The notes under the pieces are model-generated. The model was not told the origin of the DNA and made no database searches. It was given only the letters and a program-made list of their open reading frames with translations. From NCBI RefSeq assembly GCF_000429505.1, contig NZ_AUBZ01000003.1, positions 1-64,000 on the forward strand: a stretch of DNA of 64,000 bases. The letters run 5' to 3'. Made by a program: the position numbers and the translations under genes. Below are positions 1-8,749 of this stretch, one piece after another (the stretch's first letter is position 1; each line of letters opens with the position of its first letter). The stretch is from Aliagarivorans taiwanensis DSM 22990 (lineage in GTDB: Bacteria; Pseudomonadota; Gammaproteobacteria; Enterobacterales; Celerinatantimonadaceae).

Positions 1-64
1 AATTTGAAGCGAATTTTTTGTCGCTTCACATCTCGTGAGTGCCCACACAGATTGCTTGATAACT

Positions 65-75
65 TGTTAAAGAAC
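65..75 (-). promoter_or_regulatory. boxA antitermination element of rRNA leader
   Basis: The minus strand reads GTTCTTTAACA, differing little from the E. coli rrn boxA core (TGCTCTTTAACA). In rRNA transcripts boxA RNA binds NusB-NusE and supports Rho-resistant elongation. Its position between P2 and the 16S gene is as expected. Confidence 0.8.
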
Positions 76-103
76 GTTGCTTCGTTACCGAAGCGAGGTG
101 CGC

Positions 104-131
104 ATTCTACGCTTTCCTCATTCCCAGTCAA
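104..131 (-). promoter_or_regulatory. rRNA promoter P2
   Basis: On the minus strand a -35 box TTGACT (126-131) and a -10 box TAGAAT (104-109) are separated by 16 bases. A second, weaker and more constitutive promoter about 140 bases downstream of P1 is the usual gammaproteobacterial rrn arrangement. Confidence 0.75.
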
Positions 132-242
132 GCCCTTTTTTGAAGTTTTTGACCGGTGGTTGCGAGTGCTGTTTCCAGCCTCTCAACCCTGACCCGCTTT
201 CACCGCAAACCCTGTTGCGCCGTGCCGTGTCAGTGGTGGCGC

Positions 243-306
243 ATTATAGGGCGTGGGTTTGTTTCGTCAACAGTAAATTTCAAATAATTTTAAATAAATG
301 AAATAT
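243..306 (-). promoter_or_regulatory. rRNA promoter P1 with UP-like element
   Basis: On the minus strand there is -35 TTGACG (265-270), a 16-base spacer and a consensus -10 TATAAT (243-248). The discriminator and first transcribed bases read GCGCCACCACTGACACGG, identical as I recall to E. coli rrnB P1. The GC-rich discriminator is the feature that makes rrn P1 sensitive to ppGpp/DksA and to initiating nucleotide. Upstream (271-306) is almost pure A/T, as expected of an UP element for the RNA polymerase alpha C-terminal domain. Confidence 0.85.
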
Positions 307-331
307 ACGTCCAAATAGTACAGAAATAAGC

Positions 332-1207
332 CTATTCAGGCTTATTTTCTTCTGCTTTGCTCTCGGTGGTGGCGGTTTGCGCTGATTCATCGCTTGAAAC
401 AGGCGCTTTGCTGGCACCTTTGGCACAGCTATCGAGATCTTCCATATCTTCAGGCTCGTCACCCATCACATGCTCGAATTTGAGCTTGTTGACGGTGCGG
501 ATGGTGTAGATAGGACCCGATAGGGTGTATACCAAGAACAGAGTAAACAGGACCAGCGGTGGCTTAAGCGCAATGATGACAAACACCACGACCATCAGCA
601 GTACCACGATAAACGGTACCTTGCCTTTAAGGTCGATACCTTTAAAGCTGTAGTAACGGAAGTTAGACACCATCAGCAGACCGGCAAGCACGGTGACCAC
701 CCAAGCCACAACGTTGAAGTTGTTACCGGCAACATCCAGGTCTTGCGCAAACCACACCATACCCGCAACTACCGCCGCTGCGGCCGGGCTCGCCAGGCCT
801 TGGAAGAAACGTTTATCAGCAATACCCACCTGGGTGTTGAAGCGCGCTAAACGCAGCGCTGCACCTACGGTATAGATAAAGGCAGCCAACCAGCCAATCT
901 TACCGAAGTCGCTGAGCGCCCAGTTGTATACCACCAGCGCCGGTGCAATACCGAAGCTGACCATATCGGCCATGGAGTCATACTCGGCACCAAAGGCACT
1001 CTCGGTTCCAGTTAAACGAGCCACTCTCCCATCGACGCCGTCGAAAACCATCGCGACGAAGATAGCAATTGCCGCCGCTTCGAACTGTCCGTTCATTGAG
1101 GCCACTACTGCATAGAATCCTGAAAATAGTCCGGCGGTAGTAAACAGATTAGGAAGGAAGTAAATCCCCTTCTGTTTCGCGCCATCACTCACTTTTTGCT
1201 CGGTCAT
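332..1207 (-). CDS. pssA: CDP-diacylglycerol--serine O-phosphatidyltransferase
   Basis: Makes phosphatidylserine from CDP-diacylglycerol and serine in the inner membrane, the committed step to phosphatidylethanolamine. The CDP-alcohol phosphotransferase signature (DG..AR........G...D...D) is visible at residues 56-81, followed by several hydrophobic segments and a hydrophilic, acidic C-terminal tail of about 50 residues. This is the integral-membrane type, not the E. coli phospholipase-D-like PssA. I start at the ATG at 1207, preceded by AGGT; an upstream GTG at 1243 would add 12 residues that do not fit the family. It stands alone, upstream of the rRNA promoters and on the same strand. Confidence 0.9.
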   Translation of the reverse strand: MTEQKVSDGAKQKGIYFLPNLFTTAGLFSGFYAVVASMNGQFEAAAIAIFVAMVFDGVDGRVARLTGTESAFGAEYDSMADMVSFGIAPALVVYNWALSDFGKIGWLAAFIYTVGAALRLARFNTQVGIADKRFFQGLASPAAAAVVAGMVWFAQDLDVAGNNFNVVAWVVTVLAGLLMVSNFRYYSFKGIDLKGKVPFIVVLLMVVVFVIIALKPPLVLFTLFLVYTLSGPIYTIRTVNKLKFEHVMGDEPEDMEDLDSCAKGASKAPVSSDESAQTATTESKAEENKPE

Positions 1208-1352
1208 GATATACCTGAACCTATAGTTACAACTTAGCCGCACAACATATCACAAGCCCCAAAGGCTTGGTAGCTGATGGAATGGCAAGTAGATGGAAAT
1301 AGACTATAGCTTAAATACAGCAAGACACCGCCTGCAGCACAATGGAGTGAAC

Positions 1353-1625
1353 ATGGATACGGAAGCGCTGCTGCAGTACCTGCAATTGAATCCCGAGCAG
1401 TACCGCAAGCTACAAAACCTCGATGCCAACTACGAGCAACAAATGGATGAACTGTTTGCCTCAGAGCAAGACCGGAAGTCTATGTGGAAGGCGATGCGAG
1501 CACTGGTACGCGATAAAGAGTCGCAGATCCGTGCTTGTTTGAACGAAGAACAACAGCAGCGCTACAGTGCGTTACGTCAGCAACAGCAACTGCAGCGCAA
1601 GCAATCAGGTGATAGGCACCATTAG
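1353..1625 (+). CDS. small glutamine-rich protein of unknown function
   Basis: A 90-residue soluble, highly charged protein that I do not recognise. It is predicted largely helical: it lacks proline apart from one LNPEQ motif and ends in a glutamine/arginine-rich segment. There is no signal peptide or membrane segment. The ATG at 1353 is preceded by GGAG at good spacing, so I prefer it to the upstream ATG at 1293. Its 3' end overlaps the clpB stop by four bases in tail-to-tail orientation, and its start is divergent from pssA. The general look (helix-rich, Glu/Gln/Arg) resembles small periplasmic-stress or ribosome-associated proteins, but no function can be assigned. Confidence 0.65.
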   Translation: MDTEALLQYLQLNPEQYRKLQNLDANYEQQMDELFASEQDRKSMWKAMRALVRDKESQIRACLNEEQQQRYSALRQQQQLQRKQSGDRHH

Positions 1626-4201
1626 TTCATCGGGTTGAAGATCAATCGGCCACGCTCTGCACTAACAGATATCCCCATACCCGGCTGCACCTTACCCGCC
1701 AAGATGGCGTGGGCAAGAGGATTCTCCAACTCCTGCTGAATCGTCCGTTTGAGCGGACGCGCGCCAAACACTGGATCAAAGCCAGCTTCTGCCAACTTCT
1801 CTAGCGCAGCTTGGTCAACCTTGAGGCGATAGCCCTTCTCTTCCAGCCTTGGCACCAGGCGTTGGATCTGTATCTCCGCAATCTTGCAGATATGCTGCTG
1901 GGCCAGCGGATGGAACACCACCGTTTCATCGATACGGTTGATAAATTCCGGGCGGAATTGGGTAGAGAGGATCCCCATCAAGGTCGCTTTGATGGAATCA
2001 TACTCCATCTCGCCATGCCCCTCTTGGATCACATCAGAGCCGAGGTTAGAGGTCATGATGATCACGCTATTGCGAAAATCCACGGTCCGCCCTTGGCCAT
2101 CGGTCAGTCTACCGTCATCAAGTACCTGCAGCAGGATGTTAAACACGTCGGGATGGGCTTTTTCGACTTCGTCGAGCAGGATCACCGAGTAAGGTTTGCG
2201 CCGTACCGCTTCGGTCAGATAGCCGCCTTCCTCATAGCCCACATAGCCGGGAGGTGCCCCGACCAAGCGCGCGACCGAGTGCTTCTCCATAAATTCCGAC
2301 ATATCGATGCGCACCATGGCGTCGTCACTGTCGAACATAAACTCTGCCAGTGCTTTACATAGCTCGGTTTTACCTACGCCAGTTGGACCAAGGAACAGAA
2401 ACGAGCCAATCGGACGGTTCGGATCGGACAGCCCAGCACGGCTGCGGCGAATCGCATTGGATACCGCTTCCACGGCTTCGCTTTGGCCGATAACCCGATC
2501 GTGCAGCTGCTGCTCCATTCGTAGTAGTTTATCGCGCTCACCTTCGAGCATGCGATTTACCGGAATACCGGTCCAACGCGACAACACTTCGGCAATCTCG
2601 CTGTCGGTGACTTTGTTACGCAGCAGACTCATGTCCTGCATTTCAGCCTGGCTAGCCAAATCGAGCTGGCGCTCTAACTCGGGGATACGGCCATATTGCA
2701 GCTCTGACATCCGGTTGAGATCGCCCGCGCGGCGGGCTACATCCATATCTAAGCGAGCCTGCTCTAAGTCGGCCTTAATATGCTGGGTGCCAGAAAGCGC
2801 AGCCTTTTCGGCTTTCCAAACCTCTTCCAGCTCGGAGAACTGGCGTTCTTTGTCGCCCAGTTCGTCTTCCAGTAGCTCCAAGCGCTTGCGGCTGGCCTCG
2901 TCCGACTCTTTTTGCATCGCTTGCTGCTCCAGCTTGAGCTGAATGATGCGGCGCTCGAGCTTATCTAAGGCCTCGGGTTTGGAGTCAATCTGTAGACGAA
3001 TGCTCGACGCGGCCTCGTCGATAAGGTCGATAGCTTTATCAGGCAGCTGCCTATCGGAGATGTAGCGATGCGACAATCCGGCAGCGGCTACAATGGCGGG
3101 ATCGGTGATCTCTACCGAGTGGTGCAGCTCATAACGCTCTTTAAGGCCACGTAAGATCGCAATGGTATCTTCCACATTGGGCTCTTCCACCAGCACTTTT
3201 TGGAAGCGGCGCTCTAGCGCAGCATCTTTCTCAATGAACTGTCGGTATTCATCCAAGGTGGTCGCGCCAACGCAATGCAGCTCACCACGCGCGAGAGCGG
3301 GTTTAAGCATATTGCCTGCATCCATCGCGCCTTCACCTTTACCGGCGCCGACCATGGTATGCAGCTCATCGATAAACAAGATGACCTGGCCTTCTTCTTT
3401 AGCCAGCTCGTTCAGTACCGCTTTAAGGCGCTCTTCAAACTCACCGCGGTACTTAGCGCCGGCAACCAGTGCGCCCATATCCAGCGATAATACCCGTTTG
3501 TTCTTTAACCCTTCCGGTACTTCGTGGTTGATAATCCGCTGGGCCAAGCCCTCGGCGATGGCGGTTTTACCGACACCGGGTTCACCGATTAACACCGGGT
3601 TGTTCTTGGTACGGCGCTGCAACACTTGCACGGTGCGGCGGATCTCGTCATCACGGCCGATGACCGGATCGAGCTTACCTTGCTCGGCACGCTCAGTCAG
3701 ATCGATGGTGAACTTCTCCAGCGCTTGGCGCTGATCTTCGGCGTTTTGCTCATCCACGTTCTGGCCACCACGTACCTTGTCGATGGCTTTCTCTAGCTTG
3801 CCTTTATCTACGCCCATGGAGCGCAGGATATCGCCGAGCGCACCTTTGTCTTCAAGCGCGGCCAGCAAGAAGATCTCAGACGAGATGAACTTGTCTTTGC
3901 GCTTTTGCGCGAGCTTGTCGCAGAGGTTGAGCAGCACGACCAGTTGATTGGATAGTTGAACATCGCCGCCAGTGCCTTCGACCCGCGGAATACTCTCCAG
4001 CGCCTGTGATAACTGCGAGCGCAGCGCGCTGACTTCGACGCCGACGTCAAGCAATAGTGGGCGCAGTGACCCTGCATCCTGATTGAGCATGGAGGTCATC
4101 AGGTGGGCGGGCTCGATATATTGATGGTCTCGCCCCAGCGCTAAAGACTGGGCGTCAGAGATTGCCAGTTGGAATTTTGTAGTGAATCTGTCCAGTCGCA
4201 T
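1622..4201 (-). CDS. clpB: ATP-dependent chaperone ClpB (Hsp100 disaggregase)
   Basis: Cytoplasmic hexameric AAA+ disaggregase that works with DnaK/DnaJ/GrpE to recover aggregated proteins after heat stress. The 859 residues match the family (E. coli 857). In order: N-terminal Clp repeat domain; first AAA+ module with Walker A GEPGVGKT near residue 207; the coiled-coil middle domain (about 410-525) that docks DnaK; second AAA+ module with GPTGVGKT. The ATG at 4201 gives the family N-terminus [10 protein letters not shown]; the longer frame to 4222 is not supported. A sigma-32-like promoter lies just upstream. Confidence 0.97.
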   Translation of the reverse strand: MRLDRFTTKFQLAISDAQSLALGRDHQYIEPAHLMTSMLNQDAGSLRPLLLDVGVEVSALRSQLSQALESIPRVEGTGGDVQLSNQLVVLLNLCDKLAQKRKDKFISSEIFLLAALEDKGALGDILRSMGVDKGKLEKAIDKVRGGQNVDEQNAEDQRQALEKFTIDLTERAEQGKLDPVIGRDDEIRRTVQVLQRRTKNNPVLIGEPGVGKTAIAEGLAQRIINHEVPEGLKNKRVLSLDMGALVAGAKYRGEFEERLKAVLNELAKEEGQVILFIDELHTMVGAGKGEGAMDAGNMLKPALARGELHCVGATTLDEYRQFIEKDAALERRFQKVLVEEPNVEDTIAILRGLKERYELHHSVEITDPAIVAAAGLSHRYISDRQLPDKAIDLIDEAASSIRLQIDSKPEALDKLERRIIQLKLEQQAMQKESDEASRKRLELLEDELGDKERQFSELEEVWKAEKAALSGTQHIKADLEQARLDMDVARRAGDLNRMSELQYGRIPELERQLDLASQAEMQDMSLLRNKVTDSEIAEVLSRWTGIPVNRMLEGERDKLLRMEQQLHDRVIGQSEAVEAVSNAIRRSRAGLSDPNRPIGSFLFLGPTGVGKTELCKALAEFMFDSDDAMVRIDMSEFMEKHSVARLVGAPPGYVGYEEGGYLTEAVRRKPYSVILLDEVEKAHPDVFNILLQVLDDGRLTDGQGRTVDFRNSVIIMTSNLGSDVIQEGHGEMEYDSIKATLMGILSTQFRPEFINRIDETVVFHPLAQQHICKIAEIQIQRLVPRLEEKGYRLKVDQAALEKLAEAGFDPVFGARPLKRTIQQELENPLAHAILAGKVQPGMGISVSAERGRLIFNPMN

Positions 4202-4234
4202 GATTCGACTCCCATAACGCATTGTGTTGATACA

Positions 4235-4265
4235 TAGATGGGAGCATTGGCGGCTAATTTCAAGG
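4235..4265 (-). promoter_or_regulatory. heat-shock (sigma-32) promoter of clpB
   Basis: The minus strand reads CCTTGAA (-35, 4259-4265), 15 bases, then TCCCATCTA (-10, 4235-4243). The RpoH consensus is CTTGAAA, 13-17 bases, CCCCATNTA, so only one -10 position differs. It lies in the 88-base gap between pgeF and clpB, 34 bases upstream of the clpB ATG, and so gives clpB its own heat-shock transcript. Confidence 0.75.
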
Positions 4266-4289
4266 CATTATCGCAATGCCAACTTCAAC

Positions 4290-5021
4290 CTAACGAATAG
4301 CTGTGAGAGAGATCGCGGCCGCCATCCGGCCGGTTTGACCGTCGCGTCGATAGGAGAAGTATTCTTCGCTGTGACGGACGGTACATTCTTGATTGGCGTA
4401 GATTGCGGTGATGCCTAATGCTTGCAGGCGTTGCCGAGCCAGTAGCTGGATATTGGCGAAGTACTTTCCTGGCTCGCCAGCGGTGAAGGCTTCAGCAGCA
4501 TCCGCACTATGATTAACGAACTGTTCTCTGACCTCAGCGCCCACTTCGAAGGCCTCGGGGCCAATCGCTGGGCCTAGCCATACCAACAGCTCTTCCGGTT
4601 GGCAGCGCATTGCAGCCACCGTGTTCTCCAATACCCCATTCACCAGTCCGCGCCAGCCCGCGTGAGCAGCAGCAACCACAGTAGCATGTCGATCGCACAG
4701 CAGCACGGGCAGGCAATCGGCGGTCATGACGACACAGCTGCGTTGGCCGCTTCGATCAATGCTTGCATCGGCATCAGGGATAGCTGATTGCTCAGCGGCA
4801 TTGACCACTACCGTGCTATGCACCTGATTGAGCCAGCACGGTGAAGCGGGAAGGTGCGAGGAGAAGTGCTCGCGATTTGATGCAACGTCAGCAGTCGAAT
4901 CCCCAACATGGTCGCCAAGGTTATAGCTGTGGTAGACACCTTTGCTATTGCCTTGCAGGCGATCGCTATAGATCGCGGTTACGCCAGCGGGTGCTGGCCA
5001 GTCGGGGATAAGTACCGCCAT
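4290..5021 (-). CDS. pgeF: peptidoglycan editing factor PgeF (YfiH/laccase-domain family)
   Basis: A 243-residue member of the YfiH/DUF152 family. Such proteins were annotated as polyphenol oxidase or purine nucleoside phosphorylase; in E. coli the protein removes wrongly incorporated L-serine muropeptide precursors. Family motifs with the metal-ligand Cys and His are present: TADCLPVLLCD and AAHAGWRG. It lies two bases downstream of rluD on the same strand, the common yfiH-rluD arrangement, so the two are probably co-transcribed. Its start overlaps no other gene. Confidence 0.9.
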   Translation of the reverse strand: MAVLIPDWPAPAGVTAIYSDRLQGNSKGVYHSYNLGDHVGDSTADVASNREHFSSHLPASPCWLNQVHSTVVVNAAEQSAIPDADASIDRSGQRSCVVMTADCLPVLLCDRHATVVAAAHAGWRGLVNGVLENTVAAMRCQPEELLVWLGPAIGPEAFEVGAEVREQFVNHSADAAEAFTAGEPGKYFANIQLLARQRLQALGITAIYANQECTVRHSEEYFSYRRDGQTGRMAAAISLTAIR

Positions 5022-5023
5022 GG

Positions 5024-5989
5024 CTATTCCGGTCCGTTGAGTTCCAGGTCTTTGCGCAGCTGTTTGGTCATAGCCTGCATATCGTCAGGCACCGGCGCGC
5101 TCCACTCCATCATCTCACCGCTAATCGGATGCTGCAAACGTAGCATCACCGCATGCAGTGCTTGGCGTCTAAAGCCACGTAGCGCCGCTACAAAATCTGG
5201 GCTGGCCGCTTTTGGCAGACGCAGACGACCATATGTCTGATCGCCAATCAGCGAGTGGCCAATGTGCGCCATGTGCACGCGGATCTGGTGGGTACGACCA
5301 CTTTCCAGACGCAGACGGATACGGGTGTGCTGACGGAACTTTTCGGCAACGCGGTAGTGGGTCACTGAAGGACGGCCTGTTTCGATCACCGCCATGTGGG
5401 TGCGTTTTTGCGGATGACGGCCAATCGGCTGATCAACCAAACCGCCGGCGGTCATAATCCCGGTGACTAAGGCTTCGTACTCACGGGTAATCTCGCGCGC
5501 TTGCAGCGCTTCGACCAGATGAGTCTGTGCAGGTACCGTCTTGGCGATTACCATCAGACCGGTGGTGTCTTTATCGAGGCGGTGAACAATACCGGCGCGT
5601 GGCACTTCGGCAATCTCAGGATAGCGATGCAGCAAGGCATTAAGCACGGTACCGCTCGGGTTACCCGCACCGGGATGAACCACCAGCTCTGCAGGCTTGT
5701 TGATCACCAAGATATCGTCGTCTTCATAAACAATATCCAGCTCGATGTCTTCACCTTGGGCTTCGACCACGTCTTCCAGCACGGTGGATACTTCCACTTC
5801 GGCACCTTCGGACACCTTTTCGCGGGGTTTGGTGACCACTTCGCCATCGAGTTTCACCTGACCTTCCAAGATCCACTCTTTAATACGTGAGCGGGAGTAG
5901 TCAGGAAACAGATTGGCCAACGCCTGATCTAAGCGACAACCGGTGAGTTGCTCATCGACCACGGCTTGTAATTCTAGGGCTTGGCTCAT
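5024..5989 (-). CDS. rluD: 23S rRNA pseudouridine(1911/1915/1917) synthase RluD
   Basis: Isomerises three uridines in helix 69 of 23S rRNA, needed for normal ribosome assembly and termination. The 321 residues begin with an S4 RNA-binding domain (about 18-80) followed by the RluA-type catalytic domain. The catalytic motif HRLDKDTTG starts at residue 136, with Asp139 as nucleophile. It is the first gene of a probable rluD-pgeF unit and is divergent from bamD. In most gammaproteobacteria bamD and rluD are divergent neighbours, which supports both calls. Confidence 0.95.
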   Translation of the reverse strand: MSQALELQAVVDEQLTGCRLDQALANLFPDYSRSRIKEWILEGQVKLDGEVVTKPREKVSEGAEVEVSTVLEDVVEAQGEDIELDIVYEDDDILVINKPAELVVHPGAGNPSGTVLNALLHRYPEIAEVPRAGIVHRLDKDTTGLMVIAKTVPAQTHLVEALQAREITREYEALVTGIMTAGGLVDQPIGRHPQKRTHMAVIETGRPSVTHYRVAEKFRQHTRIRLRLESGRTHQIRVHMAHIGHSLIGDQTYGRLRLPKAASPDFVAALRGFRRQALHAVMLRLQHPISGEMMEWSAPVPDDMQAMTKQLRKDLELNGPE

Positions 5990-6254
5990 GTTTATACCTT
6001 CGGGCTGGAAAAAACCGGGTATTTTATACCTTCTTCGCTCAAAGCATAGTGAATTTTGCTAAGGAATTGTGGTCACAGTTAGCGAGTCGGCGTTTTTAGA
6101 CGCTGGCGAGGCATACAATTGACCTGTGCGGCTCCTTGAAGGATACTGTGGCGTCAATTTAACGGAGTCCGTAATCAGGAAGATACAGCTCACGCTGGCG
6201 ACTCTTTGCAGACTTATTCTTCGATTTAACATTACAAGAGAAGCTTACCCCAAC

Positions 6255-6989
6255 ATGCAAGTATTGAAGCGAGCCCTATTGGTGTTGTTTACCAGTGCAT
6301 TTATTTTTGGCTGCTCGTCAAACAAGGCGGATAAACCCACGGTTCCAGACAAGCCAGCTTCTGAGCTTTATTCAGAAAGCCAAACCGCTATCAATTTGGG
6401 TAACTTCGGCGAAGCCTCTGAGCTTTTGGAAGCATTGGATACCCGCTTCCCCTTCGGCCCTTACACCACTCAAGTGCAGCTCGACCTTATTTACGTTTAC
6501 TACAAACTGAATGAGACGCCCAAAGCACTAGCAAATATTGATCGCTTCCTGCGTAACAATCCAACCCATAGCGATTTGGATTATGTGTACTACATGCGCG
6601 GTCTTGCCAATATGGCGGCCGATTACAACCTATTCCAAAGCGTCGTTCGCGTAGATCGCTACGACCGTGACCCAAGCTTTAGCCAGCAAGCTTTTCGCGA
6701 TTTCGGCACCCTGCTTAAGCGCTACCCGAACAGCGACTACGCAGCAGACGCTCGTGCACGCATGGTATTCCTGAAAAATAACCTGGCCCGCCATGAACTG
6801 GCAGTAGCCCGCTACTACATCAAGCGAGAAGCCTATATCGGTGCCGTTAACCGTGCGAAATACATTGTTGAGCGCTTCCCCGACACGCAAGCAGCCCGTG
6901 ATGCACTGGTTGTCATGCAGCAAGGCTACACCGCTTTAGGTGTTGATGATTTAGCCGAGCAGGCAGCCCGGGTTGAAGCGGTAAATTAA
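6255..6989 (+). CDS. bamD: outer-membrane assembly lipoprotein BamD
   Basis: Essential lipoprotein of the BAM complex that inserts beta-barrel proteins into the outer membrane. The ATG at 6255 gives a lipoprotein signal peptide with the lipidation Cys in the motif IFGCSSN at about residue 20. The remaining ~225 residues form TPR-like helical repeats with the conserved motif RFPFGPY. Total 244 residues, as in E. coli BamD. The frame stays open upstream to 6126, but that stretch has no family similarity. A strong bidirectional terminator follows. Confidence 0.95.
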   Translation: MQVLKRALLVLFTSAFIFGCSSNKADKPTVPDKPASELYSESQTAINLGNFGEASELLEALDTRFPFGPYTTQVQLDLIYVYYKLNETPKALANIDRFLRNNPTHSDLDYVYYMRGLANMAADYNLFQSVVRVDRYDRDPSFSQQAFRDFGTLLKRYPNSDYAADARARMVFLKNNLARHELAVARYYIKREAYIGAVNRAKYIVERFPDTQAARDALVVMQQGYTALGVDDLAEQAARVEAVN

Positions 6990-7013
6990 TCTAAGAAACG
7001 GCAACTAGACTGA

Positions 7014-7045
7014 CAAAAAAAGCGAGCTCAAAGCTCGCTTTTTTA
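7014..7045. terminator. bidirectional Rho-independent terminator between bamD and glnB
   Basis: AGCGAGCT (7021-7028), a three-base loop and AGCTCGCT (7032-7039) form an 8-bp GC-rich stem. It is flanked by an A run on the left and a T run on the right, so it can stop transcripts from both the bamD and glnB directions. Confidence 0.9.
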
Positions 7046-7060
7046 CTTATCAGATATCGA

Positions 7061-7420
<360 letters not shown>

Positions 7421-7448
7421 TTAAATCGCTGATTCTGAAAATACTAAT

Positions 7449-7477
7449 ACTGTAAGCTAAGCATAGTTGCGAAACAA
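7449..7477 (-). promoter_or_regulatory. probable sigma-70 promoter of glnB
   Basis: The minus strand has TTGTTT (7472-7477), a 17-base spacer and TACAGT (7449-7454), 50 bases upstream of the glnB ATG. The boxes are moderate matches only. Confidence 0.35.
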
Positions 7478-7495
7478 ACACTTATGTGAGTTGTT

Positions 7496-8011
7496 GTGAA
7501 AAGAGTAGAAAACGCAGGCTTCACCTTAATGGAGCTATTGATCACCGTTGCCCTCGCCGCCATCCTGCTCGGGATTGGTGTCCCTGCGATGACACAGTTC
7601 CATGCCTCAATCTCTGCTGAAGCCACCCGCAACCGCCTGATGCGTGAAGTGCGCTTTGCCCGCAGCCAAGCGATAGACTTGAGCCAAACCGTGGTGATAT
7701 GCGCGCTAGACAGCGACAACAAGTGTGGCGGCAGTGCTACAGACGGTCTCACGATCTTTATCGATAGCAACAATAATCAAGCTCTGGATGTAGGCGAAGA
7801 AGTATTGCAAGTCGCTGAGAGCTACGGGACCGGAAAAGTTAAACTTAATACCACCGCTTTCCGCTTCACACCCGAAGGGATGATCACAGGTCAAAATGGC
7901 AGCCTCTATTTTTGCTCAAACGATAGCAATTATGTAAGTGGCATCATTGTGTCCAGAGGGGGCAGTGTTCGCTTTGCTTTAGATAGTGAAACTACGAGCT
8001 GCCCAATTTAG
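7496..8011 (+). CDS. type IV minor pilin / pseudopilin, FimT/FimU (GspH) family
   Basis: A 171-residue prepilin with a class III leader: cleavage after the Gly in NAGFTLMELL leaves Phe1 and the conserved Glu5, followed by a hydrophobic helix of about 20 residues. The C-terminal part is a GspH-like beta domain with cysteines suited to disulfides. In Pseudomonas the equivalent fimU heads the fimU-pilVWXY1E operon and its product helps prime the pilus tip. Here it sits beyond the far end of that operon on the opposite strand, its stop six bases from the end of the unknown gene at 8017. The start is GTG at 7496 with a weak upstream GTGAG. Confidence 0.85.
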   Translation: MKRVENAGFTLMELLITVALAAILLGIGVPAMTQFHASISAEATRNRLMREVRFARSQAIDLSQTVVICALDSDNKCGGSATDGLTIFIDSNNNQALDVGEEVLQVAESYGTGKVKLNTTAFRFTPEGMITGQNGSLYFCSNDSNYVSGIIVSRGGSVRFALDSETTSCPI

Positions 8012-8016
8012 GCTAG

Positions 8017-8337
8017 CTAATGCGCCAGCTCATCGAACAAGGCCCGCCCCTCAGCAGAACTAAAGCGTTGTCCATAGCGAACACACTCCAAGTCGACGAG
8101 CGCACCGTGTTGCTCTGTCCAGCTACTCGCTACGCTGTATCGCTCTCGCATTAATGCTGTCGCCACATCGAGATAGTCCTCGCCACTGCGTAACTGCAAC
8201 TCTGGCGCTGCCAACACCACATTCTCACTCGCGTCAGACCAACTTAGATGACAGGCGATATCTTGCTGCTGTGCAACGCTTACCGAGGCAAATAGAAACG
8301 GCCCGACAACGATCATCATTTTGCTACCAGCATTCAT
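8017..8337 (-). CDS. unknown small secreted protein, last gene of minor-pilin operon
   Basis: I do not recognise this 106-residue protein. It has an N-terminal signal peptide (hydrophobic segment about residues 8-20, predicted cleavage near VAQ-QQ). Two cysteines in the mature part, in the contexts DIACHL and DLECVRY, could form a periplasmic disulfide. The ATG at 8337 is preceded by AGAGGGGAG and overlaps the pilE end by 14 bases, so it is probably translationally coupled. By position it may be an analogue of Pseudomonas PilY2, a small periplasmic protein of the same operon, but I see no sequence evidence for homology. Confidence 0.6.
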   Translation of the reverse strand: MNAGSKMMIVVGPFLFASVSVAQQQDIACHLSWSDASENVVLAAPELQLRSGEDYLDVATALMRERYSVASSWTEQHGALVDLECVRYGQRFSSAEGRALFDELAH

Positions 8338-8749
8338 TGCTGCTACTCCCCTCTGAATCCACTGCGGTTTTAGCCCCGATACTGCTGTAACTGATCGATT
8401 TACAGGACTTGTCGTTGAGCTGCACGCCTTGCGCGGTAGCAGTAACGGTAAATGCATCGGCAGAGGCGGCGCTCAAAGTCACACTGTAATGGCCATTGTC
8501 GGTGCTAAACGAGGTCTCGCCACTGGCCGCCAGCCCCAACGCAACCAATGTGGTAGCGTAGCTGCCGTTATCTAAATAGTACTGCTCTTGAAGCAAACTC
8601 ACCTCAGCCAGCGCCTCCCACGACTCTCCCCTCCGCGACTCCAGCACATAGCTGGTGTAGGACGGATAGGCGACGGTGGCTAAGATGGCCACTATCGCCA
8701 CGCTAATCATTAACTCAATCAGGCTAAAGCCCGTTACTGCTGGCTTCAC
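8324..8749 (-). CDS. pilE: type IV minor pilin PilE
   Basis: A 141-residue prepilin of the PilE minor-pilin class. The leader ends in Gly before FSLIELM with Glu5 in place, and the helix continues to the family motif VAYPSY. Two cysteines near the C-terminus (about 29 residues apart counted from KSC to NEC) can form the D-region disulfide. The GTG start at 8749 overlaps the pilY1 stop by one base (TAGTG), with GGAGG just upstream. Minor pilins of this set form the tip complex that primes assembly of the major pilin PilA, which is not in the window. Confidence 0.88.
   Translation of the reverse strand: MKPAVTGFSLIELMISVAIVAILATVAYPSYTSYVLESRRGESWEALAEVSLLQEQYYLDNGSYATTLVALGLAASGETSFSTDNGHYSVTLSAASADAFTVTATAQGVQLNDKSCKSISYSSIGAKTAVDSEGSSSNECW

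Larger units (their letters stand above)
1..234 (-). other. rRNA operon leader (5' external transcribed spacer), operon continues off left edge
   Basis: Read on the minus strand this closely resembles the E. coli rrn leader: a boxA element, then a conserved block containing the words CAATCTGTGTGGGCACTC (about 37-54). The mature 16S gene would start beyond the left edge. A short stem (6-12 paired with 21-27) lies near the edge and may form part of the pre-16S processing structure. The predicted P1 start is base 234, an A eight bases after the -10 box. Small open frames here have no coding support. Confidence 0.85.

Noticed and set aside
4-301. Two short plus-strand open frames at the left edge.
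   Set aside because: They lie on the opposite strand within the rRNA promoter and leader and show no coding features.
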